Shown one piece after another: positions 49,123 through 58,397 of a stretch of 64,000 nucleotides of DNA. Below the pieces are notes generated by a model. That model was not told the DNA's origin. It saw only the letters and a list, made by a program, of their open reading frames with translations, and ran no database searches. The DNA lies in contig NZ_CAMIHB010000003.1 of assembly GCF_946221635.1 (NCBI RefSeq), forward strand, positions 162,218 to 226,217, given 5' to 3'. The DNA comes from an uncultured Rhodoferax sp. Its GTDB lineage: Bacteria > Pseudomonadota > Gammaproteobacteria > Burkholderiales > Burkholderiaceae_C. The position numbers and the translations under genes were made by a program. The stretch's first letter is position 1; every line of letters begins with the position of its first letter.

Positions 49123-50091
49123 ATGACATTGCAACGCATGACCCTGGCCCTGGCGGCCAGCCTGGTAGTGGCCGCCCCGGCCTTCGCACAGACCAAGCTC
49201 AAGTGGGCCCACGTGTACGAAACCTCCGAGCCGTTCCACACCTCCTCCGTGTGGGCCGCCGAGGAAATCAAGAAGCGCACCAATGGCCGCTACCAGATCG
49301 ATGTCTATCCGGCCTCCCAGCTGGGCAAGGAAAACGACATCAACCAGGGCCTGAGCCTGGGCACGGTGGACATCATCATCTCGGGCTCCAGCTTCGCGGC
49401 CAAGGCTTTCCCCCGCATCGGCGTGACCTACTACCCCTACACCTTCCGCAATGTGGACCACCTGCTGGCCTACACCAAGAGCGACATCTACAAGGAGCTG
49501 ACCGCCGGCTACGAGCAGAAGAGTGGGAATGAAATCGTGGCCACCACCTACTACGGCACGCGCCAGACCACCAGCAACCGCCCCATCGTCAAGTGCGCCG
49601 ACATGAAGGGCCTGAAGATGCGCGTGCCCGACGTGCCGGCTTACCTGGCCATGCCACGCGCCTGCGGCGCCAACACTTCGCCCATCGCTTTTGCCGAGGT
49701 CTACCTGGCACTGCAGAACGGCACCGTGGAAGCCCAGGAAAACCCGCTCACCACCATCGAAGCCAAGAAGTTCTTTGAAGTGCAGAAGAACATCGTGCTG
49801 ACCGGCCACATCGTGGACCACCTCAACACCGTGATCGCCGGCGGCCTGTGGAAAAAGCTGTCCGATGCGGACAAGAAGATCTTCAGCGACGTGGCCCAGG
49901 AAGCCGCAGCCCGCGCGTCCCGCGAAGTGGCCGCCCGCGAGGGTGAACTGGCCGCCGTGTTCCGCGGCAAGGGGCTGAGCGTGACCGAGGTGAACACGGC
50001 CGAATTCCGCGACACGGTGCTCAAGACCGTGCCCTTCGAGCAGTACGGCTACCAGAAAGCCGACTGGGACCGCATCCAGGCCATCAAGTAA
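49123..50091 (+). CDS. TRAP transporter substrate-binding protein (DctP family)
   Basis: A 322-residue periplasmic protein with a signal peptide (MTLALAASLVVAAPAFAQ). The DctP pattern is clear: KWAHVYETSEPFHTSSVWAAEEIKKRTNGRYQIDVYPASQLG, the carboxylate-binding region around KMRVPDVPAYLAMPRACGANTSPIAFAEVYLALQNGTVEAQENPL, and a final segment. TRAP binding proteins capture carboxylates, here presumably the aldonate or uronate metabolised by the operon. It has an AGAGGAG ribosome-binding site. Confidence 0.92.
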   Translation: MTLQRMTLALAASLVVAAPAFAQTKLKWAHVYETSEPFHTSSVWAAEEIKKRTNGRYQIDVYPASQLGKENDINQGLSLGTVDIIISGSSFAAKAFPRIGVTYYPYTFRNVDHLLAYTKSDIYKELTAGYEQKSGNEIVATTYYGTRQTTSNRPIVKCADMKGLKMRVPDVPAYLAMPRACGANTSPIAFAEVYLALQNGTVEAQENPLTTIEAKKFFEVQKNIVLTGHIVDHLNTVIAGGLWKKLSDADKKIFSDVAQEAAARASREVAAREGELAAVFRGKGLSVTEVNTAEFRDTVLKTVPFEQYGYQKADWDRIQAIK

Positions 50092-50106
50092 GCGAAGGCC
50101 CTGTCC

Positions 50107-50718
50107 ATGTCGCTTCACAGCTCCCTGCCCCTGACCGGTGGCACGGCCGAGTCGCACCCCGTGGAAACCAGCGCGGAAGCGCTGGTCGCCAGCTTCGCAG
50201 ACGCCGACCAGCACCAGGTCGACCTCTCGGGCTACGGGGTGGAAGACTGGATCTGCCTGGCCTTCTTCTGGCTCATGGCCGGCCTGGTGTTCCTGCAGTT
50301 CTTCAGCCGCTACGTGCTCAACGACTCCTTTGCCTGGACCGAAGAGCTGGCCGTGTACTGCCTGATGCCGGTGGTCTTCGTCGGTGCCTCCATGTGCGTG
50401 CGCCGCGTGCGCCACATCCAGGTCAATCTGCTCTACCGCTACCTGCCCCATGCGGCCGGACGGGCGCTCTCCACTGCGGTGGACCTGGCTGCCCTGGCCT
50501 TCTATGCCTATGCGGCCTGGCTGGTCGCGCGCTATGCACTGGCCGTGGACAACGAACCCATGACCACCATCAACTGGAATAAGAGCCATGTGTACTGGCT
50601 GGCGTTTGCAGGTTTCGCGCTGATGGCGCTGCGTGCGGTGCAGGTGGCGGTGGAAAACTGGCGCCGCGGCTTCTCGGCGCTGCAGAACCCCGGCCACTTC
50701 GACGGCTCCGCCGACTGA
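50107..50718 (+). CDS. TRAP transporter small permease (DctQ family)
   Basis: A 203-residue membrane protein with four predicted helices, starting at about residue 52 (ICLAFFWLMAGLVFLQFFSRYV), and the conserved WTEELAVYCLMPVVFVGASMCVRRVRHIQVNLLYRYL loop typical of DctQ. The N-terminal 50 residues are hydrophilic and longer than usual. It starts 15 bases after the binding-protein gene and precedes the large permease, completing the P-Q-M order. Confidence 0.9.
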   Translation: MSLHSSLPLTGGTAESHPVETSAEALVASFADADQHQVDLSGYGVEDWICLAFFWLMAGLVFLQFFSRYVLNDSFAWTEELAVYCLMPVVFVGASMCVRRVRHIQVNLLYRYLPHAAGRALSTAVDLAALAFYAYAAWLVARYALAVDNEPMTTINWNKSHVYWLAFAGFALMALRAVQVAVENWRRGFSALQNPGHFDGSAD

Positions 50719-50736
50719 ACGGAAGACCCCCTCACC

Positions 50737-52143
50737 ATGCTGATCCTGATTGCATCCTTTCTGGGGCTGATGCTGTGCGGCCTGCCCGTAGCCGTAGCCA
50801 TGGCCGGCGGCTCGCTCATCTACATCCTCGCTTCCGGCAGCGTGCCCGACATCGTGCTGGCGCAGCGCATGATCGCGGGCATCGAGTCCTTCCCGCTGCT
50901 GGCCGTGCCCTTCTTCATCCTGGCCGGCAACCTGATGAATATTGCAGGTATCACCGGCCGCATCTACAACTTCGCCGTGGCCCTGGTGGGCTGGATGAAA
51001 GGTGGCTTGGGCCAGGTCAACATCATCGGCTCGGTGATCTTCTCGGGCATGTCCGGCACGGCCATTGCCGATGCCGCCGGCCTGGGCTCCATCGAAATCA
51101 AGGCCATGAAAGACCATGGCTACAGCACCGAGTTCTCGGTCGGCGTGACGGCGGCATCCGCCACGCTGGGCCCCATCATTCCGCCCTCGCTGCCCTTCGT
51201 CATCTACGGCATGATGGCCAATGTCTCCATCGGCGCACTGTTCGTGGCCGGCATCCTGCCCGGCCTCTTCATGACCGCACTGATGATGGGCACCGTGGCC
51301 TACTTTGCCCGCCGCAATGGCTGGGGCGGCGACGTGGCCTTCCACTGGGGCCGCCTGGGCGGTGCCACGCTGGAAATCCTGCTGGTGCTGGCCTTTCCGA
51401 TGGCGGTATGGCTGGCCGTGCGGGCCGGCGCGTCGGTGAACATGGCGGCCGGTGCGGCATTTGCCGCCTTGCTGGTGCTGGACTGGCGCTACAACTTCTC
51501 GGCGGTGCTGGCCCTCATGGCCCCGGTGATCCTCATCGGCGGCATGACCATGGGCTGGTTCACGCCCACCGAAGCTGCGGTGGCCGCGGTGATCTGGGCG
51601 CTGTTCCTGGGCCTGGTGCGCTACCGCTCCATGACCCTGCGCACGCTGGCGCAGGCCACCTTCGAGACGATTGAGACCACCGCCTCGGTGCTGTTCATCG
51701 TCACGGCGGCCTCCATCTTTGCCTGGCTGCTGACCACCACGCAGGCCGCACAAGCCCTGGCGGACTGGATTCTCTCCATCACCAGCAACAAATGGGTATT
51801 CCTGCTGCTGGCCAACCTGCTGATCCTGTTCGTGGGTTGCTTCATCGACACCATTGCCGCCATCACCATCCTGGTCCCCATCCTGCTGCCCATCGTGCTC
51901 AAGCTGGGCATCGACCCCATTCAGTTCGGCATCATCATGACGCTCAACCTGATGGTGGGCCTGCTGCATCCGCCACTGGGCATGGTGCTGTTTGTGCTGG
52001 CGCGCATCTCCAAGCTCTCGGTGGAGCGCACCACCATGGCCATCCTGCCCTGGCTGGTGCCGCTGCTGGTCGCGCTGCTGGCCATTACCTACATCCCTGC
52101 CATCACGCTGTGGCTGCCCCAAACCATGGGCCTGAGCAAATGA
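50737..52143 (+). CDS. TRAP transporter large permease (DctM family)
   Basis: A 468-residue permease with about 12 membrane helices. The DctM signatures include GGSLIYIL..., SGMSGTAIADAAGLGSIEIKAMKDHGY, SATLGPIIPPSLPFVIYGMMANVS and FTPTEAAVAAVIWALFLGLVRY. It is somewhat longer than the usual 425 residues. It drives sodium-coupled uptake with the DctQ subunit. Its TGA overlaps the altronate dehydratase ATG. Confidence 0.93.
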   Translation: MLILIASFLGLMLCGLPVAVAMAGGSLIYILASGSVPDIVLAQRMIAGIESFPLLAVPFFILAGNLMNIAGITGRIYNFAVALVGWMKGGLGQVNIIGSVIFSGMSGTAIADAAGLGSIEIKAMKDHGYSTEFSVGVTAASATLGPIIPPSLPFVIYGMMANVSIGALFVAGILPGLFMTALMMGTVAYFARRNGWGGDVAFHWGRLGGATLEILLVLAFPMAVWLAVRAGASVNMAAGAAFAALLVLDWRYNFSAVLALMAPVILIGGMTMGWFTPTEAAVAAVIWALFLGLVRYRSMTLRTLAQATFETIETTASVLFIVTAASIFAWLLTTTQAAQALADWILSITSNKWVFLLLANLLILFVGCFIDTIAAITILVPILLPIVLKLGIDPIQFGIIMTLNLMVGLLHPPLGMVLFVLARISKLSVERTTMAILPWLVPLLVALLAITYIPAITLWLPQTMGLSK

Positions 52144-53663
52144 ACCCTGTCATCCGTATCCACCCCGCCGACGACGTGGTGATCGCCCGCCAACAACTGC
52201 TGGGCGGCACCCGCATCGCGTCCGAGGGCATCACCGTGTCGGGCCTGGTGCCGCCGGGCCACAAGATCGCGGTGCGCGCCATTGCCGCCGGCGAACCCGT
52301 GCGCCGCTACAACCAGATCATCGGCCTGGCCACACAGGACATTGCGGCAGGCCAGCATGTGCACACGCACAACCTCGCCTTCAGCCGCTTTGACCGCGGC
52401 CACACCGTGGGCGGCGATGTGCGACCCGTGGCGTATGTCGATAAACTCGCCACCTTTGACGGCATCAAGCGCCCCGATGGCCGCGTGGCCACGCGCAACT
52501 ACATCGGCGTGCTGACCAGTGTGAACTGCTCGGCCACGGTGGCACGCGCCATTGCCGACCACTTCCGCCGCGACATCCACCCCGAGGCGCTGGCGGCCTT
52601 CCCGAACGTAGATGGCGTCGTGGCGCTGACCCATGGCGCCGGCTGCGCCACCGACAGCGAGGGCGAGGGCCTGCAGGTGCTGCGCCGCACGCTGGCAGGC
52701 TACGCCCGCCACGCCAACTTTGCCGCCGTCATCGTGGTCGGCCTGGGCTGCGAGACCAACCAGATCCAGGGCCTGATGGCGCAGGAAGGCCTGCGCGAAG
52801 GTGCCAAGCTGGTGACCTTCAGCATCCAGGACACGGGCGGCACGGCCAAGAGCGTGGCGCGCGGCATCGAGGTGGTGACGCAGTTGCTGCCCGAGGCCAA
52901 TGCCGTGCGGCGTGAGCCAGTGCCAGCCAGTCACCTCATCGTCGGGCTGCAATGCGGTGGCTCAGACGGTTACTCCGGCATCAGCGCCAACCCCGCCCTG
53001 GGTGCAGCGGTGGATCTGGTGGTGCGCCATGGCGGCACGGCCGTGTTGTCCGAGACGCCCGAAATTTATGGCGGCGAGCATTTGCTGCTGCAGCGCGCCG
53101 TGTCGCAAGCCGTGGCCGACAAGCTGGAAGCCCGCCTGCAGTGGTGGACCGACTACTGCGCCCGCCACCACGCCGAGATGGACAACAACCCCTCGGCCGG
53201 CAACAAGGCCGGCGGCCTCACCACCATCCTGGAAAAGTCCTTGGGCGCCATCGCCAAGGGCGGCACCACGCCCTTGGTGGATGTGTACGAGTACGCCCAG
53301 CCCATCGCCGCCAAGGGTTTTGTCTACATGGACACGCCGGGCTACGACCCCGTGTCCGCCACCGGCCAGGTGGCGGGCGGTGCCAACCTCATCTGCTTTA
53401 CCACCGGGCGCGGTTCGGCCTATGGCTGTGCGCCCTCCCCGTCCCTCAAGCTGGCCACCAACAGTGCGCTGTGGGCCAAGCAGGAGGAAGACATGGACAT
53501 CAACTGCGGCACGGTCGTCGACGGCAGCGAGAGCGTGGAGCAGTTGGGCGAGCGCATCTTCCAGGAGATGCTGGCCGCGGCCTCGGGCCGCAAGACCAAG
53601 AGCGAGCTGCATGGCTACGGCCAGAACGAATTTGTCCCCTGGGCGCTGGGCGCCGTGATGTAA
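52140..53663 (+). CDS. uxaA: Altronate dehydratase family enzyme (UxaA-like)
   Basis: A 507-residue protein. The N-terminal SAF domain (RIHPADDVVIARQQLLGGTRI...GHKIAVRAIAAGEPVRRYNQIIG) and the large dehydratase domain (GRVATRNYIGVLTSVNCSATVARAI, THGAGCATDSEGEG, CGGSDGYSGISANPALGAAVDL, CTTGRGSAYGCAPSP-type segments) are intact. It dehydrates D-altronate to 2-keto-3-deoxygluconate; related enzymes act on galactarate. It begins inside the DctM stop, so translation is coupled. Confidence 0.88.
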   Translation: MNPVIRIHPADDVVIARQQLLGGTRIASEGITVSGLVPPGHKIAVRAIAAGEPVRRYNQIIGLATQDIAAGQHVHTHNLAFSRFDRGHTVGGDVRPVAYVDKLATFDGIKRPDGRVATRNYIGVLTSVNCSATVARAIADHFRRDIHPEALAAFPNVDGVVALTHGAGCATDSEGEGLQVLRRTLAGYARHANFAAVIVVGLGCETNQIQGLMAQEGLREGAKLVTFSIQDTGGTAKSVARGIEVVTQLLPEANAVRREPVPASHLIVGLQCGGSDGYSGISANPALGAAVDLVVRHGGTAVLSETPEIYGGEHLLLQRAVSQAVADKLEARLQWWTDYCARHHAEMDNNPSAGNKAGGLTTILEKSLGAIAKGGTTPLVDVYEYAQPIAAKGFVYMDTPGYDPVSATGQVAGGANLICFTTGRGSAYGCAPSPSLKLATNSALWAKQEEDMDINCGTVVDGSESVEQLGERIFQEMLAAASGRKTKSELHGYGQNEFVPWALGAVM

Positions 53664-53681
53664 CCCCATTTCCCGAGCACC

Positions 53682-54893
53682 ATGAAAATCACTTCCGCCA
53701 AAGTCATCGTCTGCGCACCCAGCCGCAACTTTGTCACCCTGAAAATCGAGACCGACGAGGGCCTGACCGGCATTGGAGACGCCACGCTCAACGGCCGCGA
53801 ACTGGCCGTGGCCAGTTACCTGACCGACCACGTCATCCCCTGCCTGATCGGGCGTGACCCGCAACAGATCGAGGACATCTGGCAGTACCTCTACAAGGGC
53901 GCCTACTGGCGCCGCGGCCCGGTCACCATGAGTGCGATTGCCGGCGTGGACACGGCGCTGTGGGACATCAAGGCCAAGGCGGCCAACATGCCGCTCTACC
54001 AGTTGCTGGGCGGCAAGAGCCGCACGGGTGTCATGGTCTACGGCCACGCCAACGGCAAGGACATCGACCAGACCGTGGACGAGGTGCTGCGCTACAAGGA
54101 GATGGGCTACAAGGCCATCCGCGCCCAAAGCGGCGTGCCCGGCCTGGAGAAGGTGTACGGCGTGGGCCGCGGCACCATGTTCTACGAACCGGCCGACGCC
54201 GACCTGCCCAGCGAACACGACTGGTCCACCGAAAAATACCTGCGCCACACCCCCGAGCTCTTCGACAAGGTGCGCGCCGCCGTGGGACCCGACATCCACC
54301 TGCTGCACGACGCGCACCACCGTCTCACCCCCATCGAGGCCGCGCGCCTGGGCAAGGACCTGGAGCCCTACCGCCTGTTCTGGCTGGAGGACACCACGCC
54401 GGCCGAAAACCAGGAGTCCTTTCGCCTGATCCGCCAGCACACCACCACGCCGCTGGCGGTGGGCGAGATATTCAACACCATCTGGGACTGCAAGGACCTG
54501 ATCCAGAACCAGTTGATCGACTACATCCGCACCACCGTGGTCCACGCAGGGGGCATCACCCACCTGCGCCGCATCGCGGACCTGGCGGCGCTCTACCAGG
54601 TCCGCACCGGCTCGCATGGTGCTACCGATTTGTCACCCGTGTGCATGGGCGCCGCGCTGAACTTCGACCTCTGGGTGCCCAACTTCGGCATCCAGGAGTA
54701 CATGCGCCACACCGACGAGACGGACGCCGTGTTCCCCCACGCCTACAGCTTCAAGGACGGCTTCATGCACCCCGGCGAGGCCCCCGGCCATGGCGTGACC
54801 ATCGACGAAGAACTGGCCGCCAAATACCCCTACAAACGCGCCTACCTGCCGGTCAACCGCCTGCAACACGACGGCACGCTGACCAATTGGTAA
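53682..54893 (+). CDS. manD: D-mannonate dehydratase (ManD, enolase superfamily)
   Basis: A 403-residue enzyme dehydrating D-mannonate to 2-keto-3-deoxygluconate. The metal ligands are visible in [19 protein letters not shown] and [10 protein letters not shown] conserved [10 protein letters not shown] and a catalytic Tyr/Arg region near [15 protein letters not shown] match ManD of the RspA type. ManD is a non-homologous alternative to UxuA. It follows the altronate dehydratase by 18 bases, so both dehydratases feed the same product. Confidence 0.93.
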   Translation: MKITSAKVIVCAPSRNFVTLKIETDEGLTGIGDATLNGRELAVASYLTDHVIPCLIGRDPQQIEDIWQYLYKGAYWRRGPVTMSAIAGVDTALWDIKAKAANMPLYQLLGGKSRTGVMVYGHANGKDIDQTVDEVLRYKEMGYKAIRAQSGVPGLEKVYGVGRGTMFYEPADADLPSEHDWSTEKYLRHTPELFDKVRAAVGPDIHLLHDAHHRLTPIEAARLGKDLEPYRLFWLEDTTPAENQESFRLIRQHTTTPLAVGEIFNTIWDCKDLIQNQLIDYIRTTVVHAGGITHLRRIADLAALYQVRTGSHGATDLSPVCMGAALNFDLWVPNFGIQEYMRHTDETDAVFPHAYSFKDGFMHPGEAPGHGVTIDEELAAKYPYKRAYLPVNRLQHDGTLTNW

Positions 54894-54901
54894 AGACAGG
54901 C

Positions 54902-56410
54902 ATGCAAGGATTGAACGACAACACACTAGGCACCCTGCCCGCCGCCGTAGCCCGCCCGGCCTATGCGCGCACGGCCCTGACAACCGGCATCGTGCATTTG
55001 GGCATAGGCGCCTTCATGCGCGCCCATATGGCGGCAGCGACCGAGGCGGCCATCACCGCCGGCGATCTGCGCTGGGGCATTGCCGGTGTGTCGCTGCGCC
55101 AGACCGATACGCGCGATGCACTGGAGCCACAAGGCGGCCTGTACACCCTGGCCATCCGCGACGCGGATGCGCAAGGCCAACCACGGCAGCGCCTGCAGGT
55201 CATCGGCGCGGTACGCAGCCTGCTGGTAGCGCCCGAGAACCCACGGGCGGTGCTGGACGCCATCGCTGCGGCCGACACCCGCATCGTGAGCCTGACGGTG
55301 ACCGAAAAAGGCTACTGCCACGACCCGGCCACCGGTGCACTGCGCCTGGACCACCCGGACATCGTGCACGACCTGGCCCACCCGCGCGCGCCCCGCTCGG
55401 CCATCGGCATGCTGGTCTATGGCTTGCAGCTGCGCCACGCCCAAGACCACGGGCCGCTCACCCTGATGTCGCTGGACAACCTGCCGGCCAATGGGCGTGT
55501 GTTGCGTGCGGCGGTGCTGCGCTTTGCTGAAGAAATTGATAGCACGCTGCGCACGTGGATAGAGGGCCAGTGCCGTTTTCCATGCTCCATGGTGGACCGC
55601 ATCGTGCCCAAGACCACGGACAGCGACCGTAGCGCCGTGGCTCAGACCCTGGGCTGCAACGACGCCTGGCCCGTGCTGGGCGAGCCGTTTTTCGACTGGG
55701 CCGTGGAGGACGACTTTGCCGCCGGCCGCCCGGACTGGACCTTGGGCGGCGCGCGCTTTGTGGCCGAGGCCGAACCCTGGGAAAAACTCAAGCTGCGCAT
55801 GGTCAACGGCACGCATTCCAGCATTGCCTACCTGGGCGCCATGGCCGGCTGGCAGACCGTGGACCAGGCCATAGCGCAACCCGCCTTGCACACGCACATC
55901 GAGGCGCTGATGCGCGACGAGATTGAGCCCACGCTACCCGCTCTGCCCGGCCTGGACCTGGCCGCCTACCGCCACAACCTGCTGGCGCGCTACGCCAACC
56001 CGGCGCTGGCCCATCGCACGCAGCAGATCGCCATGGATGGCTCGCAAAAGCTGCCCCAGCGCCTGCTGGGCACGCTGCGCGACCGCCTGGTTCGCCAACT
56101 GCCTGTGACCCGCATGGCCCTGGGACTGGCCGCGTGGATGCACTACCTGCGCGGCGTGGACGAGTTGGGCCAAAGCTACCGCATCGATGACCCGCACGCG
56201 GCCGAACTGGGCGCGCTGTACCAGCAATCCCTGGGCCTGGGCCTGAGCCCGCAGGCCGTGCACACCATGCTGGCCTATGCCCCGGTCTTTGGCGACCTGG
56301 CGGGCCACGGCGCACTGACTGCGGCTTTGCTGCCCCTTCTGCTGGCCCTGCGCGACCGGGGGGTGGCGCAAACGCTTGCTGCAGTGAACCGCGGGGAGCT
56401 GGTGGCATGA
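54902..56410 (+). CDS. Mannitol-dehydrogenase-family oxidoreductase (fructuronate/tagaturonate reductase type)
   Basis: A 502-residue long-chain dehydrogenase. The Rossmann-like start (TTGIVHLGIGAFMRAH) and the catalytic Lys segment KLRMVNGTHSSIAYLG are typical. UxuB reduces D-fructuronate to D-mannonate; UxaB reduces D-tagaturonate to D-altronate. The cluster holds dehydratases for both products but only one such reductase, so it may serve one or both branches. The start is close to the manD stop. It may be compared with D-arabinitol or mannitol dehydrogenase, but context favours uronates. Confidence 0.87.
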   Translation: MQGLNDNTLGTLPAAVARPAYARTALTTGIVHLGIGAFMRAHMAAATEAAITAGDLRWGIAGVSLRQTDTRDALEPQGGLYTLAIRDADAQGQPRQRLQVIGAVRSLLVAPENPRAVLDAIAAADTRIVSLTVTEKGYCHDPATGALRLDHPDIVHDLAHPRAPRSAIGMLVYGLQLRHAQDHGPLTLMSLDNLPANGRVLRAAVLRFAEEIDSTLRTWIEGQCRFPCSMVDRIVPKTTDSDRSAVAQTLGCNDAWPVLGEPFFDWAVEDDFAAGRPDWTLGGARFVAEAEPWEKLKLRMVNGTHSSIAYLGAMAGWQTVDQAIAQPALHTHIEALMRDEIEPTLPALPGLDLAAYRHNLLARYANPALAHRTQQIAMDGSQKLPQRLLGTLRDRLVRQLPVTRMALGLAAWMHYLRGVDELGQSYRIDDPHAAELGALYQQSLGLGLSPQAVHTMLAYAPVFGDLAGHGALTAALLPLLLALRDRGVAQTLAAVNRGELVA

Positions 56411-57387
56411 GCCTGACTACCGAGCACCTGGATGTGCTGTCCATCGGCGAGACCATGGCACTGCTGGTGGCCCAGGAGCCAGGTCCGCTGGAGAGCGTGC
56501 AAAGCTTCAGCAAGCGCATTGCCGGGGCCGATACGAATGTGGCCATCGGTCTGGCGCGCCTGGGCTTTCGGGTGGGCTGGGTGAGCCGCTTGGGGGCGGA
56601 TTCGTTTGGCCGCTTTGTGCGCAAGGCAGTGGAGGCTGAGGGGGTGGACACCTCACAGGTGGAGGTGGACCCGCAGCGCAGCACAGGCTTCATGCTCAAG
56701 TCACGCAGTGTGGATGGCAGCGACCCCGCCATCGAGTACTACCGCCGCGGCTCGGCCGCGAGCCAGCTCAGCCCCGCGCATCTGCCCGCGGCCTATGCCC
56801 GCCGGGCACGCCATGTGCACGCCACCGGCATCACTCCGGCCCTGTCGCCCGATGCCCGCGCCCTGGTCGCCCATGCCATGCGCAGTCTGCGCAGCCAGGG
56901 CGGCACGGTGTCCTTCGACCCCAACCTGCGCCCCAGCCTCTGGCCCGATACGGCCACCATGCGCGACACCCTCAACGACCTGGCCCGCCACGCCGACTGG
57001 GTGCTGCCGGGCATCGCGGAAGCGCGCCTGCTCACCGGCCAGCAGACGCCGGCCGACATGGCCGCCTGGTACCTGGACCAGGGGGTCCGGGCCGTCGTCA
57101 TCAAGCTCGGCGCCGAGGGCGCCTACTTTCGCACCGCCGATGGCCAGCAAGGCCAGGTGCCCGGCGTGCCGGTACCCGTGGTGGTGGACACGGTGGGCGC
57201 CGGTGATGCGTTTGCCGTGGGCATCATCAGTGCGCAGCTCGAAGGGCTGGACTGGCCGCAGGCGGTGCGCCGCGCCAACTGGATCGCCTCGCGTGCGCTG
57301 CAGGTGATTGGGGACATGGAAGGCCTGCCCCACCGCCACGAACTCGAACACAATTTTCTCCAGAACCAAGGACCGACCCCATGCTGA
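56407..57387 (+). CDS. kdgK: 2-dehydro-3-deoxygluconokinase
   Basis: A 326-residue PfkB-family sugar kinase that phosphorylates 2-keto-3-deoxygluconate to KDPG. The N-terminal SIGETMALLVAQEPG and the AGADTNVAIGLARLGFRVGWVSRLGAD segment are typical. The catalytic anion hole is VDTVGAGDAFAVG, with G264-A265-G266-D267. It overlaps the upstream reductase stop by 4 bases and the following dehydrogenase by 7. No KDPG aldolase (Eda) is in the window, so one must be encoded elsewhere. Confidence 0.92.
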   Translation: MSLTTEHLDVLSIGETMALLVAQEPGPLESVQSFSKRIAGADTNVAIGLARLGFRVGWVSRLGADSFGRFVRKAVEAEGVDTSQVEVDPQRSTGFMLKSRSVDGSDPAIEYYRRGSAASQLSPAHLPAAYARRARHVHATGITPALSPDARALVAHAMRSLRSQGGTVSFDPNLRPSLWPDTATMRDTLNDLARHADWVLPGIAEARLLTGQQTPADMAAWYLDQGVRAVVIKLGAEGAYFRTADGQQGQVPGVPVPVVVDTVGAGDAFAVGIISAQLEGLDWPQAVRRANWIASRALQVIGDMEGLPHRHELEHNFLQNQGPTPC

Positions 57388-58388
57388 CCGTTGTCTGCGA
57401 AACCCCTGGCACCCTGCGCGCCCAGGACCGCCCCATGCCCATCCCCGCCCCCGGTGAAGTCCTGCTGCGCGTCAAGCGCGTGGGCGTGTGCGGCACCGAC
57501 CTGCACATCTTTGCCGGCAAGCAGCCCTACCTGAGCTACCCGCGCGTGATGGGGCACGAACTTTCGGGCGTGGTGGAGTCGGCCCCCACCGGCAGTGCGC
57601 TGCGCGCTGGAGATGCGGTGTACGTGATGCCCTACCTCTCCTGCGGCTGCTGCGTGGCCTGTCGTGCAGGAAAAACCAATTGCTGCACCCAAATCCAGGT
57701 GTTGGGCGTGCATCGGGATGGCGCCTTCACCGAGTACCTCACCGTGCCCCAGCAGTTCGTGCACAAGGCCGATGGCGTGTCACTGGACCAGGCCGCCATG
57801 GTGGAATTTCTCGCCATCGGTGCGCATGCGGTGCGCCGCAGCGGGGTACAGGCCGGCCAGCGCGTGCTGGTGGTGGGCGCAGGCCCCATCGGCATGGCCG
57901 CCATGATCTTCGCCCAGCTGCGCGGCGCCACCGTCACCGCCCTGGATGGCCGCCAGGACCGGCTGGACTTCTGCACCCGCGCACTGGGTGTGGCGGCCGG
58001 GGTGGCGCTGGGAGACGGCGACGAGGCACAACTGGCCGCACGCACTGCCGGCGATTTCTTCGATGTGGTGTTTGACGCCACGGGCAATCCCCAGGCCATG
58101 GAGCGGGGCTTCCGCTTTGTGGCACACGGTGGCAGCTATGTGCTGATCTCCGTGGTGGCCGCGAGCATCACCTTCTCGGACCCCGAGTTCCACAAGCGCG
58201 AGATGACGCTGATCGGCAGCCGCAACGCCACGGCAGATGACTTTGACACGGTGCTGCAGGCCATGCGGGCCGGCCACATTCCGGCTGCCCTGAACACGCA
58301 CAAGCTCAGCCTGGCCCAGGTTCCGGCGGAATTCCCGGGGCTGCTGGACCCGGCGGCCGGCGTCATCAAGGCAATTGTGGAGTGTTGA
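57381..58388 (+). CDS. Zinc-dependent alcohol dehydrogenase, L-galactonate 5-dehydrogenase (LgoD)-like
   Basis: A 335-residue medium-chain dehydrogenase. The catalytic zinc site is in GVCGTDLHIFAGKQPY and GHELSG; structural zinc cysteines are in CGCCVACRAGKTNCC. The NAD loop is VVGAGPIGMA. It resembles YjjN/LgoD-type enzymes that oxidise L-galactonate to D-tagaturonate. It differs clearly from the IdnD-like enzyme at the head of the operon, so the operon has two distinct C5-oxidising candidates. It ends 9 bases from the convergent diguanylate cyclase gene. Confidence 0.8.
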   Translation: MLTVVCETPGTLRAQDRPMPIPAPGEVLLRVKRVGVCGTDLHIFAGKQPYLSYPRVMGHELSGVVESAPTGSALRAGDAVYVMPYLSCGCCVACRAGKTNCCTQIQVLGVHRDGAFTEYLTVPQQFVHKADGVSLDQAAMVEFLAIGAHAVRRSGVQAGQRVLVVGAGPIGMAAMIFAQLRGATVTALDGRQDRLDFCTRALGVAAGVALGDGDEAQLAARTAGDFFDVVFDATGNPQAMERGFRFVAHGGSYVLISVVAASITFSDPEFHKREMTLIGSRNATADDFDTVLQAMRAGHIPAALNTHKLSLAQVPAEFPGLLDPAAGVIKAIVEC

Positions 58389-58397
58389 GCCGCCTGC

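Noticed and set aside
47893..52122. A 1409-codon open frame on the minus strand opposite the IdnD-like and TRAP transporter genes
   Set aside because: It spans several recognisable plus-strand genes and intergenic gaps and encodes low-complexity His/Gly/Gln-rich sequence, a typical antisense artefact of high GC.
55528..55572. Weak similarity to the intergenic repeat inside the mannonate-type reductase gene
   Set aside because: The match is broken and gapped, and the reading frame there follows the family without extra residues.
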